In this document: one piece after another, positions 37,272 through 47,682 of the stretch
Layout of the letters: every line of letters begins with the position of its first letter
How positions within the stretch are numbered: position 1 is the stretch's first letter
Assembly: GCF_020819595.1 (NCBI RefSeq)
Contig: NZ_JAJHNP010000007.1
Span: 248,001-312,000, forward strand
Length of the DNA: 64,000 nt
Reading direction: 5' to 3'
Source of the DNA: Streptomyces barringtoniae
GTDB lineage: Bacteria > Actinomycetota > Actinomycetes > Streptomycetales > Streptomycetaceae
Notes under the pieces: generated by a model
Seen by the model: the letters and a program-made list of their open reading frames with translations, nothing else
Told to the model about the DNA's origin: nothing
The model's database searches: none
Translations under genes and position numbers: made by a program

Positions 37272-38282
37272 TCAGACGCCGCCGGGCAGCGGTGCACACG
37301 AGCTGACCAGGCCGCTTCCCCGGAGCTCTCGCCAGAAGTCTGATGGGACGGGCTCGTCGAGCGCGGCGAGGTCCTCGGCGATCCGGCTCGGCTTGGTGGC
37401 GCCGGGGATGACGGCGGCGGTCACGGGGTGGGCGAGCGAGAACTGCAGGGCCGCGGCCTTGATGCTCACCCCATGCCGTGCGGCGAGTTCCTTGATGCGG
37501 CGGACCTTCTCCAGGATCTCCGGGGGCGCATCCCCGTACTCGAAGTGGGTTCCGCCAGCGAGGATGCCCGAGCTGTACGGGCCTCCGACGACCATACCGA
37601 CGCCCTGCTCGGCCGCAGCCGGCAGCAGCCGCTGGAGGGCGTGGGCGTGGTCCAACAGCGTGTAGCGGCCGGCCAGGAGGAATCCGTCGGGCTGCGGCTC
37701 GTCCAGCGCCAGCGTCAGCTCGACGGGCTCGGTGCGGTTGACGCCCAGCCCCCACGCCTTGATGACGCCCTCGTCGCGCAGCCGGGACAGGACCCGGAAG
37801 GCCCCGGTGCGGGCCTCCTCGAACTTCTGCAGCCAGCTGTCACCGTAGAAGTCCTGAGCGATGTCATGCACCCACACGATGTCCAGGCGGTCGACACCGA
37901 GCCGCTTCAGGCTGTCCTCGATGGAGCGCTCGGTGGCTCGGGCCGTCCACTCGTGAAGCATCTTGTTGGGCCGGCCATGCTCGAACAGAGCGCCCTTCTC
38001 CCCCAGGTCACGGGCTCCGCTCTCCACCTCGTCCAGGATGACGCGGCCGACCTTGGTCGACAGCACGAAGGTATCGCGAGGCTTGCTGGACAGCAGGCCA
38101 CCGAGCCGGATTTCCGCCAGGCCCGCTCCGTAGAGCGGGGCCGTGTCGTAGTAGCGGATGCCGTGGTCCCAGGCGGCGTTCAAGGTTGCGGCTACCTCGT
38201 CGTCAGGGACAGCGCGGAACATGTTGCCCATCGGCGCGGTGCCGAAGCCGATGCGTGTGGGGAGTAGCTGACGGAGATTCAC
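37272..38282 (-). CDS. Aldo/keto reductase
   Basis: 336 aa. The tetrad is visible: Asp and Tyr in YYDTAPLYGAG, Lys in LSTKVGR and His in VWVHD. The group with LFEHGRPNK-type insert and VNRTEP resembles D-threo-aldose/fucose dehydrogenases and pyridoxal reductase-like enzymes. It is the first gene of a two-gene unit with the SRPBCC protein and has a purine-rich ribosome site (GAAAGAAGGGAA) before the ATG. Confidence 0.9.
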   Translation of the reverse strand: MNLRQLLPTRIGFGTAPMGNMFRAVPDDEVAATLNAAWDHGIRYYDTAPLYGAGLAEIRLGGLLSSKPRDTFVLSTKVGRVILDEVESGARDLGEKGALFEHGRPNKMLHEWTARATERSIEDSLKRLGVDRLDIVWVHDIAQDFYGDSWLQKFEEARTGAFRVLSRLRDEGVIKAWGLGVNRTEPVELTLALDEPQPDGFLLAGRYTLLDHAHALQRLLPAAAEQGVGMVVGGPYSSGILAGGTHFEYGDAPPEILEKVRRIKELAARHGVSIKAAALQFSLAHPVTAAVIPGATKPSRIAEDLAALDEPVPSDFWRELRGSGLVSSCAPLPGGV

Positions 38283-39241
38283 GGTGGTGTTCCCTTCTTT
38301 CTCTCGGTTTGAGGCTCGGGAGCGTCAGCCTGGCCGCCCACAGCGTTGGCGGTCGCCGGGCTGGGACCTCCGCACACCGGCTTGAGAAGGTGACGGTCAA
38401 GACGTGAATGCCTGCGGGGATCTTCTGGCGAACCATGCCGCACAACGCCTTGACGCCGCATTTGTCTGGGTTGACGCTGTCCGAACAAGCGCGCCCGCGA
38501 CTGGAACGCGGACGGGCGATCTTTCTTGTACCGCCGGCGGCGCAGCGTCCCCTGGCAGTACCTGCCGCTGACCCGCTATGGCGCGGGCCCACAGCCGTAC
38601 GGGCAGCGGAGGGGGGTGGGGCGTTGTCCACGGGTCGGCCTGATCAGCAGGAACGAGCGGGCTCCGGGCCTCCCGGCACTTCAAAGATCCATCCTGTGTG
38701 ACGGCCATCAACATTCACTTGTAGGTTTCCCGATCAGGAGTTCTGAAATTAGTCGGGGCAGACTGTCGCGGCAACTCTGATGCGCCCAGTGCGCTCCGCC
38801 AGATCATGGACCTCGGGCCTCGGGCCGTGCAGAAACGGATTGTTCTGGCTACGGCTGCATAAGCGCATGAGTCGGCCGACTGGTTCGCCATAGCCGGGTG
38901 GGCCAGCCCCGCGCGGGACCAAGTCTTCTTAGATGGCCCGGGTAAGTTTTTGAGACCAGTAGCGCTTAGATAGAGAATTTTGGCACTTGAATTCAATTCT
39001 GGACAGATTGAGTTTCTCTGAGTTGCTGGTAGTAGTTTGCGGGCTCAGACTGGTTCTTGGGCCGGAGGTGCGCTCGCCGCGCACCTTCGGATCGAGGTCG
39101 CCACTGCGTATGACGGGCAGTTTCGAAGGTCGGTCGCAGTCACCCCGCACAGACTCAGCTCTTGCTTCGAGCCGCCGTGCATCGGCCCATGTGAGTCCTT
39201 CGATGACTGTGGGACAAGGAACTTGAAAGGAAACCCTTGAC
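38283..39241. other. Long gap between divergent genes
   Basis: Almost 960 nt without a convincing gene. The part 38700-39010 is distinctly AT-richer than the genome average, which suggests foreign DNA or a promoter region for the SDR at 39242. No transposase motif was recognised. Confidence 0.4.
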
Positions 39242-40102
39242 ATGGCGCGTGCAGCACTGAAGAAGGTCCTCATCACAGGAGCGGGCACTGGCTTCGGGTT
39301 CGAAGCCGCCATGCGCCTCGCCGAGAAGGGCTTTGACGTGATCGCCGGGGTGGAGATCTACGCCCAGGTGCAGACGCTGAAATGGCAGGCGGCCGAGCGC
39401 GGGGTCAGGCTTCGGGTCGAGAAGCTCGACGTGACCAACGACGGAGACCGCCGCAAGGCCCTCGACTGGGGTGTGGAGATTCTGGTGAACAACGCCGGCG
39501 TCGGTGAGGGAGGCTCCACGGTCGACATTCCCGAGTCGAACATTCGGCACCAGTTCGAGGTCAACGTCACGGGGCCGCTCGTCCTCACCCAGGGAATCGC
39601 CAAGCAGATGATCAACCGCGGGGCCGGCCGCATCGTCTGGGTGTCCTCGCGGGAAGGCTTGAACGTCAACCCGTTCACCGGCATCTACTCTGCCTCGAAG
39701 CACGCGATTGAGGCGATCGCCGAGACCATGGCCTACGAGCTGCAGGAATACAACATCGAAGTCGCCACGGTCAACCCGGGACCCTTCCTGACAGGCTTCA
39801 ACGACCGCATGTTCCAGACCTGGGAAAGCTGGGAGGACGACCCGTCGCAGAGGGTCTTCGACTATTCCAAGCTCGCCTTCCCCCGCCCGCAATTCGACCC
39901 TGAAGCGGTCTTCGCCACGCTGACGGCTGTCGCCGCCGGAGAAGTCGACAGCTACCGCAACCTGGAGCCCAAGTCGATGCTTGAGGAGACCAAGCGCCTC
40001 CAGGCGGTTCCGTGGGAGCGCAAGGTCACGGACGGCCTCGGGACCCGCCACCCGGCCATCCAGCACTCCTACGAGATGCAGCCCGAGACTCCCGTCGGGT
40101 GA
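39242..40102 (+). CDS. Short-chain dehydrogenase/reductase
   Basis: 286 aa. Cofactor loop GAGTGFGFEAA, NNAGVG, catalytic Ser in VSSREG and YSASK are all present. A GAAAGGAAA ribosome site lies directly before the ATG. The C-terminal extension (MLEETKRLQ) is unusual for classical SDRs. It precedes the malic enzyme by 214 nt on the same strand and may be co-expressed, but I cannot name its substrate. Confidence 0.88.
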   Translation: MARAALKKVLITGAGTGFGFEAAMRLAEKGFDVIAGVEIYAQVQTLKWQAAERGVRLRVEKLDVTNDGDRRKALDWGVEILVNNAGVGEGGSTVDIPESNIRHQFEVNVTGPLVLTQGIAKQMINRGAGRIVWVSSREGLNVNPFTGIYSASKHAIEAIAETMAYELQEYNIEVATVNPGPFLTGFNDRMFQTWESWEDDPSQRVFDYSKLAFPRPQFDPEAVFATLTAVAAGEVDSYRNLEPKSMLEETKRLQAVPWERKVTDGLGTRHPAIQHSYEMQPETPVG

Positions 40103-40316
40103 TCGCCTCCCGGGTGACTGCGAGTGGCAAGGCCGCCTGGGACGCGCTGCGGGCAGAACCCGAGTGTCAAGGCGGCCATGTGCGGCACGGGAAGGCCGTC
40201 AACGTGACAGCAATGGTTTGGTGAGAGCCGACCGTGGGCCTGGTGACGGGAAGTGCGCCGGCGTAGCCACGCTCGCTCATGAGCGCACGGCGCTCACGAC
40301 AGCTGGAGGTACATCA

Positions 40317-41972
40317 ATGCCTGTCAGGCCAACAGTGCTGCAGGATCGCTACCGTAACCGCGGCACGGCTTTCACGCTGGAGGAGCGGGCGAAACTCGGG
40401 ATCACCGGGCGGCTGCCGGCTGCCGTCGAGACTCTCGACGAGCAGGCCGCCCGGGCTTACTTGCAGCTGCAGCAGCAGCCCTCCAACCTGCAGAAGTACA
40501 TCTACCTCAACGAGGTCCACGACCGCAATCAGGTGCTGTACTTCAAGCTGCTCGCCGATCACCTCGATGAGTTGCTCCCTGTGGTCTACGACCCCACAGT
40601 CGGCGAGGCGATCGAGAAGTGGTCCGTCGACTACCGTGACTCGCGCGCGGTATACCTGTCGATCGACCGTCCCGAGGACGTGAAGGCCTCGTTCGAGTCG
40701 CTGGGTCTTGACGCAGATGACGTCGATCTGATTGTCGTGTCCGATGCCCAGGAGATTCTGGGCATCGGGGACTGGGGCGTCAACGGGACCGACATCTCCA
40801 TCGGGAAACTCGCCGTCTACTCCGCCGCCGCCGGCATCGATCCCAACCGTGTCATAGCTGTGAACCTTGACGTGGGGACAGACAACGAGCAGCTCCTCAA
40901 CAATCCGTCGTACCTGGGTAACCGGCACGCACGGGTCACCGGAAAGCGGTACGACGACTTCATCGCTCTCTACCTCGAGACCGCGTCCGAACTGTTCCCG
41001 AGTGCGCTTCTGCACTTCGAGGACTTCGGACCGTCGAACGCCCGGCGGATCCTGGTGGAGAACTCCGACAGATATCGGATCTTCAACGACGACATGCAAG
41101 GCACTGGTGCCATCGTCATGGCCTCAGTGTTTTCGGCTCTGAAGGTGACCCGGGGACGCTGGTCCGAGCAACGGCTCGTCGTCTTCGGCGCGGGAACCGC
41201 CGGCACCGGCATGGCCGACCAGATCCACGCAGCGATGCTGCGTGACGGTGCGACCCCCGACGAGGCGAAGAAGAACATCTGGCTCGTCGACGTCCACGGC
41301 CTGGTCACCGATGACATGCGAGACCTGCCCGACTACCAGCGGGTCTATGCACGGCCGAAGTCGGAGGTGAGCGACTGGTCTGACGGTGAGATCGATCTGC
41401 TCACCACCGTCGAACACGTCAAGCCCACCATCCTCATCGGCACCTCCACCGCACACAACGCGTTCACCGAGGACGTCGTGCGCGCGCTGGCCGAGGGCGT
41501 CGAGCGTCCTATCCTCCTGCCGCTGTCGAACCCGACGAGCCGTATCGAAGTCATGCCGTCGGATGCAGTGCCGTGGTCCGAGGGCAGAGCGCTGATGGCG
41601 GTCGGTATTCCGGTCGAGCCGGTCCGGTACAACGGGGTCTCCTACGAGATCGGGCAGGCCAACAACGCCCTCCTCTACCCGGGGCTCGGCCTCGGAACGA
41701 TCGTCTCGGGTGCCCGGCATGTAACGGACAACATGCTGCTTGCCGCCGCCGAGGCGGTGGCCGGCCAGGTCGATGTGTCGCTGCCAGGAGCATCACTCCT
41801 GCCACCGGTCGCGAACCTGAGGGCGTCGTCCGCGACGGTCGCGGTCGCCGTCGCCCGTGCCGCGGCAGAGGACGGTGTCGCAACCAAGTCCCACGACGAC
41901 CTCATCCAGGCTGTCCAGGACGCGATGTGGCAGCCGACCTACCCCACGGACGACCTGGAGGGCGGGCAATGA
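40317..41972 (+). CDS. NAD-dependent malic enzyme
   Basis: 551 aa, the long form of malic enzyme (bacterial MaeA size). ATG 40317 follows TGGAGGT. Signature residues: YIYLNEVHDRNQVLYFKLL, the NAD-site GAGTAGTGMADQI, the metal site FEDFGPSNARRIL and FNDDMQGTG. It oxidatively decarboxylates malate to pyruvate, giving NADH. The fumarase gene starts inside its stop codon (ATGA), so fumarate to malate to pyruvate is coupled at translation. Confidence 0.94.
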   Translation: MPVRPTVLQDRYRNRGTAFTLEERAKLGITGRLPAAVETLDEQAARAYLQLQQQPSNLQKYIYLNEVHDRNQVLYFKLLADHLDELLPVVYDPTVGEAIEKWSVDYRDSRAVYLSIDRPEDVKASFESLGLDADDVDLIVVSDAQEILGIGDWGVNGTDISIGKLAVYSAAAGIDPNRVIAVNLDVGTDNEQLLNNPSYLGNRHARVTGKRYDDFIALYLETASELFPSALLHFEDFGPSNARRILVENSDRYRIFNDDMQGTGAIVMASVFSALKVTRGRWSEQRLVVFGAGTAGTGMADQIHAAMLRDGATPDEAKKNIWLVDVHGLVTDDMRDLPDYQRVYARPKSEVSDWSDGEIDLLTTVEHVKPTILIGTSTAHNAFTEDVVRALAEGVERPILLPLSNPTSRIEVMPSDAVPWSEGRALMAVGIPVEPVRYNGVSYEIGQANNALLYPGLGLGTIVSGARHVTDNMLLAAAEAVAGQVDVSLPGASLLPPVANLRASSATVAVAVARAAAEDGVATKSHDDLIQAVQDAMWQPTYPTDDLEGGQ

Positions 41973-43423
41973 GCGACAACCAGCCCCCCAAGATGCAGAA
42001 CACGGCGATCGGAATCCAAGCCAGTGGAACCCGGCAGGAATTCGACAGCATGGGCACCGTCGAGGTGCCGGCGGACCGGTATTGGGGTGCGCAGACGCAG
42101 CGCTCGCTCCTCCACTTCTCCATCGGTGACGACCGGATGCCGAAGGAGGTCTACCACGCCTACGGCTACGTGAAGAAGGCGGCAGCGTTGGTGAACGCTG
42201 CCGCCGGGCGGCTGCCCGAGTGGAAGAAGCAGGCCATCGTACGGGCAGCTGAGGAGACGATCGCGGGGGAGCTCGACGACCACTTTCCGCTCTTCGTCTG
42301 GCAGACGGGGTCGGGCACCCAGAGCAACATGAACGTCAACGAGGTCATATCCAACCGTGCGTCACAGCTGCTCGGCGGCAGGCTCGGGACGCAGCAGCCG
42401 ATCGCCCCGAACGACGACGTCAACATGGGGCAGTCCAGCAACGACAGCTTCCCGACCGCGATGCACATCGCCTCCGTGCAACAGATCGACGAGCATCTCT
42501 TGCCTCAGGCCCGGGAACTCGCCGCATCCATCGAGGCAAAGGCCACGGAATGGGCCGAGATCGTCAAGATCGGCCGCACGCACCTCGAGGACGCTGTACC
42601 GCTCACCGTCGGACAGGAGTGGTCCGGCTATGCAGCGCAACTGCGCGCCTGCATCCAGGAAATCGAGCACAGCCGCCGCTGCCTGCTCGAACTCGCCCTG
42701 GGTGGCACCGCCGTCGGCACGGGGCTGAACGCGCCAAAGGGCTTCAGCCGGGACGTCGCGAGCAAGATCGCCGAATTGACCGGCAAGCCATTCGTCACGG
42801 CCGAGAACAAGTTCATGGCACAGGGGTCCCTGGACCCGATGGTGCGGGCGCACGGGGCACTGCGCGGACTGGCCGTGGCCTTGATGAAGATCGCCAACGA
42901 CATGCGGTGGCTGGCCTCGGGCCCGCGCACCGGATTCGCCGAGCTGCTGCTTCCACAGAATGAACCCGGCTCCTCGATCATGCCCGGAAAAGTCAATCCG
43001 ACCCAGTGCGAAGCCATCGTCATGATCGCAATTCAGGTGCTCGGCAACGACTCAGCAGTTGCCTTCGCCGGCAGTCAGGGCAACTTCGAGCTGAACGCTA
43101 TGCGCCCGGTCATTATTAACAACTTCATTCACTCCGCGCGTATCCTCGCCGACGGGATGGAGAAGTTCAGGAAATTCTCTGTCAGTGGCACGGAGCTCGA
43201 CCGGGAAAGGATTTCCCAGTACGTTGACGAGAGCCTGATGCTGGTCACGGCGCTGAGCCCCGTCATCGGGTATCAGAACGCTGCACACATCGCTGAATCC
43301 GCGCTGGCCAATGGTCAGACGCTCAAAGAGGCGGCCCTGGCCAGCGGTCACGTCGACGAGAAGACATTCGACTCCGTTGTCGATCCGCTCTCCATGGTCG
43401 GCCACGGCTTTTCCGGCGCCTGA
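41969..43423 (+). CDS. fumC: Class II fumarate hydratase
   Basis: 484 aa, overlapping the malic enzyme stop by 4 nt. It has the superfamily signature [11 protein letters not shown] and the class II residues [11 protein letters not shown] and [15 protein letters not shown]. Oxygen-stable homotetramer hydrating fumarate to malate. A second, dedicated fumarase next to a malic enzyme suggests a pathway producing fumarate in quantity, for example from aromatic or amino-acid breakdown, feeding pyruvate. Confidence 0.94.
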   Translation: MSDNQPPKMQNTAIGIQASGTRQEFDSMGTVEVPADRYWGAQTQRSLLHFSIGDDRMPKEVYHAYGYVKKAAALVNAAAGRLPEWKKQAIVRAAEETIAGELDDHFPLFVWQTGSGTQSNMNVNEVISNRASQLLGGRLGTQQPIAPNDDVNMGQSSNDSFPTAMHIASVQQIDEHLLPQARELAASIEAKATEWAEIVKIGRTHLEDAVPLTVGQEWSGYAAQLRACIQEIEHSRRCLLELALGGTAVGTGLNAPKGFSRDVASKIAELTGKPFVTAENKFMAQGSLDPMVRAHGALRGLAVALMKIANDMRWLASGPRTGFAELLLPQNEPGSSIMPGKVNPTQCEAIVMIAIQVLGNDSAVAFAGSQGNFELNAMRPVIINNFIHSARILADGMEKFRKFSVSGTELDRERISQYVDESLMLVTALSPVIGYQNAAHIAESALANGQTLKEAALASGHVDEKTFDSVVDPLSMVGHGFSGA

Positions 43424-43549
43424 CGCAGAGGCTCTGGACGGCTTCGAGGAGTACCCCGACGCCGGAGAGGGAGTCGCACCGAGCCTACTCCGTACACCAC
43501 ACTCGGCGTGGCCGTCATCCTGCGGTCCCGCGAGGAGGCCGTACGGTCA

Positions 43550-43737
43550 TCGAGTCGTCGACACCGGTTCCGGGATCGTCGCAGAGGATCTGCCCCGGGT
43601 CTTCGACCGCTTCTGGCGGCCGGAGAAGTCACGCAGTCGACAGCACGGCGGAAGTGGACTCGGCCCACGGCGCAGAGGTTACGGCGTCGAGCGCCCCGGG
43701 AAGCGGCTCGGTCTTCACCTTCAGTCTTCCGGGCTGA
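43550..43737 (+). pseudogene. Sensor histidine kinase C-terminal remnant
   Basis: One frame gives [27 protein letters not shown]...GGSGLG, the G1/F/G2 boxes of the kinase ATPase domain. Just after GSGLG about ten codons are missing and the frame changes, continuing [24 protein letters not shown] to a stop at 43735-43737. The rest of the kinase and its response regulator are gone. Confidence 0.8.
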
Positions 43738-43866
43738 CCGTCGACGGCGCGGGACCGATCCCACGGTCCTTGAACTCGGCTGCCGCCTGACTACCCACCG
43801 TCGGTCGGTGCGCCGTTTTCATCTGTGCCGTGTCAGGGTGCAGACCCGCGACAGATAGGGAATGCA

Positions 43867-44798
43867 GTGCATCTGAATAGCGCTGCGGTGCGTAGTGAAG
43901 TTCTAAAAAATCCGGCCAACCCGTCAAGTGATTTCGGTCATGCGACGAACTTTGCAAGCACCGTGAATCTGACCGCTCGGCAAATTCATGAATCGGTGCA
44001 CCCTTTCGCGGAATGGGAGGGCGGCCCGTTCGCTCACCTGAACGGTCTGGAAATCCCCCAGTCCGACTCTGTTCGTGGATTCAATTTCTCGGCGAACGGA
44101 CACCTGTTCGACGATCTGCTGTCGGCTGAGGTGTACTGTGATTCTTTGACAGGAATCTCCGGACGCGGCGAGGGGCAGGACCCGATCGTCGCCGACCTGG
44201 TCACCGCAGGCTCCCTCAGATTCACAGGCAGAGCAGGGGAGAGCATTCCACGACCGCTGCTCGTTTCTCGGATCGGGTCGGCAAGGGCTTTCAATCACGC
44301 CTATGTGGCGGACGCGATGACTCCTGAAGTTCGATTCCTGACGAACTTCCTGGAGGTGGTCGAGCGCAGCAGTGCCGACCTGGATCGCTCGCCCTCGGTG
44401 CGAAACCTTGCACTGAGTGCCTGCACGACCTTGTTCTCTGAAATTCTCTCCCAACACCCGGAAGCGGTGACCTGTCTCCGGCCGTGATCGCCCACATGAC
44501 AGGCGTCTCGCTGCGGACGCTGCAGCGGTCGTTCGCGGAGTCAAATGATTCCATCATGGAATTCGTTCGCCGCAGTCGCCTGCAGAGGGCTCACGACGAT
44601 CTCATCAAGCTGGGCAGCGCGGCCAGGGTTTCTGAAATCGCCGCCCGGTGGCATTTTTCTGACGCCAGTCACTTCATCAGGAACTTCAGATCAACCTATG
44701 GAGTCGGTCCAGCCGCGTATCTGCGGGCGTATGGGAATCCTGACGGTGGAGCGCAGGTCTCGATGCATCATGAAGGCGGCGCCCCTGTCAGAGTGTGA
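43867..44798 (+). pseudogene. AraC-family regulator split by a frameshift
   Basis: First part (GTG 43867 or ATG 43825, to TGA 44485-44487) is an AraC-binding-like N-terminal domain; second part (ATC/ATG from about 44470 to 44798) is the AraC double helix-turn-helix (MTGVSLRTLQRSF and ARWHFSDASHFIRNFRSTYG). Moving one base near 44460-44475 joins them as LSPAVIAHMTGVSLRTL, the normal linker. It sits behind the malic enzyme/fumarase operon and may have regulated it or the alcohol/aldehyde dehydrogenases. A single sequencing error would restore the gene. Confidence 0.75.
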
Positions 44799-44882
44799 GA
44801 TCGGGAACGCTGTCCTGTCGGCCTCGGCACGCGTGGTGTCGGGCAGACCACCCGGCGTCTGCCGGGCCTGCCCGCCGAGGTG

Positions 44883-45959
44883 TCATCCGAAGACGATGAC
44901 CTGGCGTCCGATGACATCGCCACGGCCCAGGGCGTCCAGGTTCTCGTTGATGTCCTCCAGCCTGACCTTGGTCACGTTGTGTTTGACGAGGCCGCCCTCG
45001 GCGAGCGAGAGCACCTCGACGAGGTCCAGGTGGTTGCCCCAGAAGGAACCGATGTAGGACAACTCGGTGCCCACGAAGGGGAACTGCCGGTGCTCGACGC
45101 GCTGGCTCATCAGGCCGACGGCCGCCAGCGCACCCTCGGGGCCCAGTAGGTCGAAGCCCATGGAGATGGACGGCTCGCTGCCGACGCAGTCCAGGATGGC
45201 GTGGATCGTCCTGCGGCCGGTCAGCCTCTCCAGTTCGTCCTGGATGGCCTCCGTGGACTTGTCCCTGACGTTGATCCCGTGGTCCGCACCGTTCTCCTTC
45301 GCCACGTCCAGCTTGCTGTCCGTCCGCGCGAGCGCCACCACGGTCGCGCCGCCGCCGAGCAGCTTCGCGTACTGGACCGCGTAGCTGCCCAGCCCGCCGA
45401 TGCCCGTGACCGCGACGGTACGGCCGGGGCCGAGCTTGCCCGCGTCCCGGAGCTTGCGCATCCCCCGGTACGGGGTCATGCCCGCGTCGGTCATGGGGGC
45501 GAGGAGCTCGGGTGCTTTCGCGGCCTCCTCGGAGACCGGGATCGCGTGGCGGCACTCCACGGCCATGTACTCGGCGAAGCCGCCCGGAGGGCCGAAGCCC
45601 ACCCAGCGGCCGTTGCCGCTGCACAGCTGCTCGTTGCCTTCGCGGCACTGCCGGCATGTGCCGTCTCCCCAGCTGGGGTTCACCACGACCATGTCGCCCT
45701 CCGAGTAGCCCACCGTCGTGGGCACCGCGCTGCCCAGTCCCGCCACCCGGCCCGTGACCTCGTGACCGGGGATGTAGGGCAGATCCACCGGGAACGGACC
45801 CTCGAAGTAGCCGGTGAGAAGCTGGTAGTCGCTTCGGCACATGCCGGTCGCGGCGACCTTGAGGAGTATCTCGTCCGGCCCGGGCTCGGGCACCGGGACC
45901 TCTTCGATCCGAAGGGGTTCCTTGTATCCGTACATCCGGGCTGCCTGCATGTTCGCCAT
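44883..45959 (-). CDS. Zinc-dependent alcohol dehydrogenase, MDR family
   Basis: 358 aa; start ATG 45959 with GAGG upstream. Catalytic zinc ligands in TGMCRSD and GHE; the structural-zinc lobe has CRQCREGNEQLC with only three of the usual four Cys (the first is replaced), so that site may be weakened or empty. Rossmann motif GIGGLGSYAVQYAK. NAD(P)-dependent oxidation of a primary or secondary alcohol. Divergent from an aldehyde dehydrogenase with a 261-nt gap, a natural alcohol-to-acid pair. Confidence 0.9.
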   Translation of the reverse strand: MANMQAARMYGYKEPLRIEEVPVPEPGPDEILLKVAATGMCRSDYQLLTGYFEGPFPVDLPYIPGHEVTGRVAGLGSAVPTTVGYSEGDMVVVNPSWGDGTCRQCREGNEQLCSGNGRWVGFGPPGGFAEYMAVECRHAIPVSEEAAKAPELLAPMTDAGMTPYRGMRKLRDAGKLGPGRTVAVTGIGGLGSYAVQYAKLLGGGATVVALARTDSKLDVAKENGADHGINVRDKSTEAIQDELERLTGRRTIHAILDCVGSEPSISMGFDLLGPEGALAAVGLMSQRVEHRQFPFVGTELSYIGSFWGNHLDLVEVLSLAEGGLVKHNVTKVRLEDINENLDALGRGDVIGRQVIVFG

Positions 45960-46220
45960 GAGAACCTCGATTTCGTGGGCAGGCGGAAAGCGGCCCGGGC
46001 CGGAGGGCGCGAGCACGCAGTCCCGGTGTCGGTCACCGCGGCCGCCGCTTCGGACCCCACCATGGTCGCGCGCCTGCGCTTGCGGTGCATCCCGTGTCGT
46101 GCTGGGTGAGCCGGTGCCGAGCAGGTGGTGTCTGGTTGGACGATGAGCACTGCCTCCGGAGGCAATAAATGGGCAAATGGGTGAATTGCCGACCCTGTGG
46201 GGTGGCCATACCGTGGATCC

Positions 46221-47603
46221 ATGGCTATCGCAACGACGAGTCCTGTGACAGGTGAGGTCCTCAGGAGTTTCGACGAGCTGACCCCCGAGGAACTCGAAGA
46301 CAAGCTCGCCAGGGCGGCGGCAGCGGCCGCCTCGTACCGGCTGACGGGCGTCGAGCAGCGGGCGGAGTGGCTCCAGCATGCCGCCGACCGTCTGGAGAAG
46401 GAGGTCGAGAGCGTCAGCGGGATGATCACCACCGAGATGGGCAAGACCTTCCGGGCGGCGGAGCAGGAAGTGGCCAAGTGCATTCATGGGCTGCGCTTCT
46501 ACGCCGCCGAGGGCCCCGCGTTCCTGCGGGACCTGGAGGGTGACGGCGGGCGCGTCGGCGCGAAGCAGACGTTCGTCACGTACCAGCCGATCGGTGTCGT
46601 ACTCGCGGTGATGCCGTGGAACCTGCCGCTGTGGCAGGCCATGCGGTTCGCCGCACCCGCGCTGATGGCGGGGAACGTGGGTCTGCTCAAGCACGCCTCG
46701 AACGTGCCGCAGTGCGCCCTGTACCTGGAGGAGCTCTTCCGTGACGCGGGCTTCCCGGACGACGTGTTCCAGACCCTGCTGATCTCCGCGAGAAGGGTGG
46801 AGCAGGTGCTGCGCGACCCGCGGGTGGCGGCCGCGACGCTCACGGGCAGCGAACCGGCCGGACGGTCGGTGGCCGCCATCGCCGGCGACGAGATCAAGAA
46901 GGTGGTCCTCGAACTCGGCGGCTCCGACCCGTTCATCGTCATGCCCTCCACGAACCTGGAGCAGGCCACCGATGTCGCGGTCAAGGCACGGACCCTGAAC
47001 AACGGGCAGTCCTGCATCAACGGCAAGCGCTTCTTCGTGCACGAGGACATCGGTGACGCGTTCATCGAGATGTTCGTGGCGAAGATGGGCGCGCTGGTGA
47101 TGGGCGACCCGATGGACGAGGGCACCGATGTCGGACCGCTGGCCACCGAGTCCGGCCGGCGGGACGTGGAGTCCTACGTCGACGACGCCGTCGCCAAGGG
47201 CGCGACGGTGCTGCTGGGCGGCGAACGCCCGGACGGGCCCGGCTGGTTCTACCCGCCCACCGTGCTGACCGGCATCACCCCGGAGATGCGGATGTACCAC
47301 GAGGAGGTCTTCGGCCCGGTGGCGCAGGTGTGGACCGTCTCCTCCCTGGAGGAGGCCCTGCGGGAAGCCAACGGCCACCCCTACGGCCTCGGGTCGAATC
47401 TGTGGAGCGAGGACGAGGCCGAACGCGAACTCTTCGTCCGCGACGTCCAGTCGGGCATGGCGTTCATCAACGGCAACACGACCAGCTACCCCGAGATCCC
47501 CTTCGGCGGCGTCAAACGGAGCGGCTACGGACGTGAGTTGTCCGACCTCGGCATGCGGGAGTTCATGAACGCCAAGACTGTCTGGATCGGCCAGGACGCC
47601 TGA
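46221..47603 (+). CDS. NAD(P)-dependent aldehyde dehydrogenase (succinate-semialdehyde type)
   Basis: 460 aa, the short form typical of Sad/YneI. ATG 46221 is chosen over the longer frame. Catalytic Cys in NNGQSCINGKRF, Glu in LELGGSDPF and the VLAVMPWNLPLWQ Asn are present. It oxidises an aldehyde to its acid. Pairs functionally with the divergent alcohol dehydrogenase; the succinate semialdehyde label is by subfamily look only. Confidence 0.9.
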   Translation: MAIATTSPVTGEVLRSFDELTPEELEDKLARAAAAAASYRLTGVEQRAEWLQHAADRLEKEVESVSGMITTEMGKTFRAAEQEVAKCIHGLRFYAAEGPAFLRDLEGDGGRVGAKQTFVTYQPIGVVLAVMPWNLPLWQAMRFAAPALMAGNVGLLKHASNVPQCALYLEELFRDAGFPDDVFQTLLISARRVEQVLRDPRVAAATLTGSEPAGRSVAAIAGDEIKKVVLELGGSDPFIVMPSTNLEQATDVAVKARTLNNGQSCINGKRFFVHEDIGDAFIEMFVAKMGALVMGDPMDEGTDVGPLATESGRRDVESYVDDAVAKGATVLLGGERPDGPGWFYPPTVLTGITPEMRMYHEEVFGPVAQVWTVSSLEEALREANGHPYGLGSNLWSEDEAERELFVRDVQSGMAFINGNTTSYPEIPFGGVKRSGYGRELSDLGMREFMNAKTVWIGQDA

Positions 47604-47682
47604 ACCGGAAGAGCGGGGGCCTGCGCACCGCCCGCCGTTTGTCGCCGCGCGCGTGTCCGCCGAGCGTACGGAGGTCCCCCCG

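Noticed and set aside
38283..38714. Possible gene in the long gap before the SDR at 39242
   Set aside because: Minus-strand frames show a few ordered residues but no family motif, start or codon signal that would support a call.
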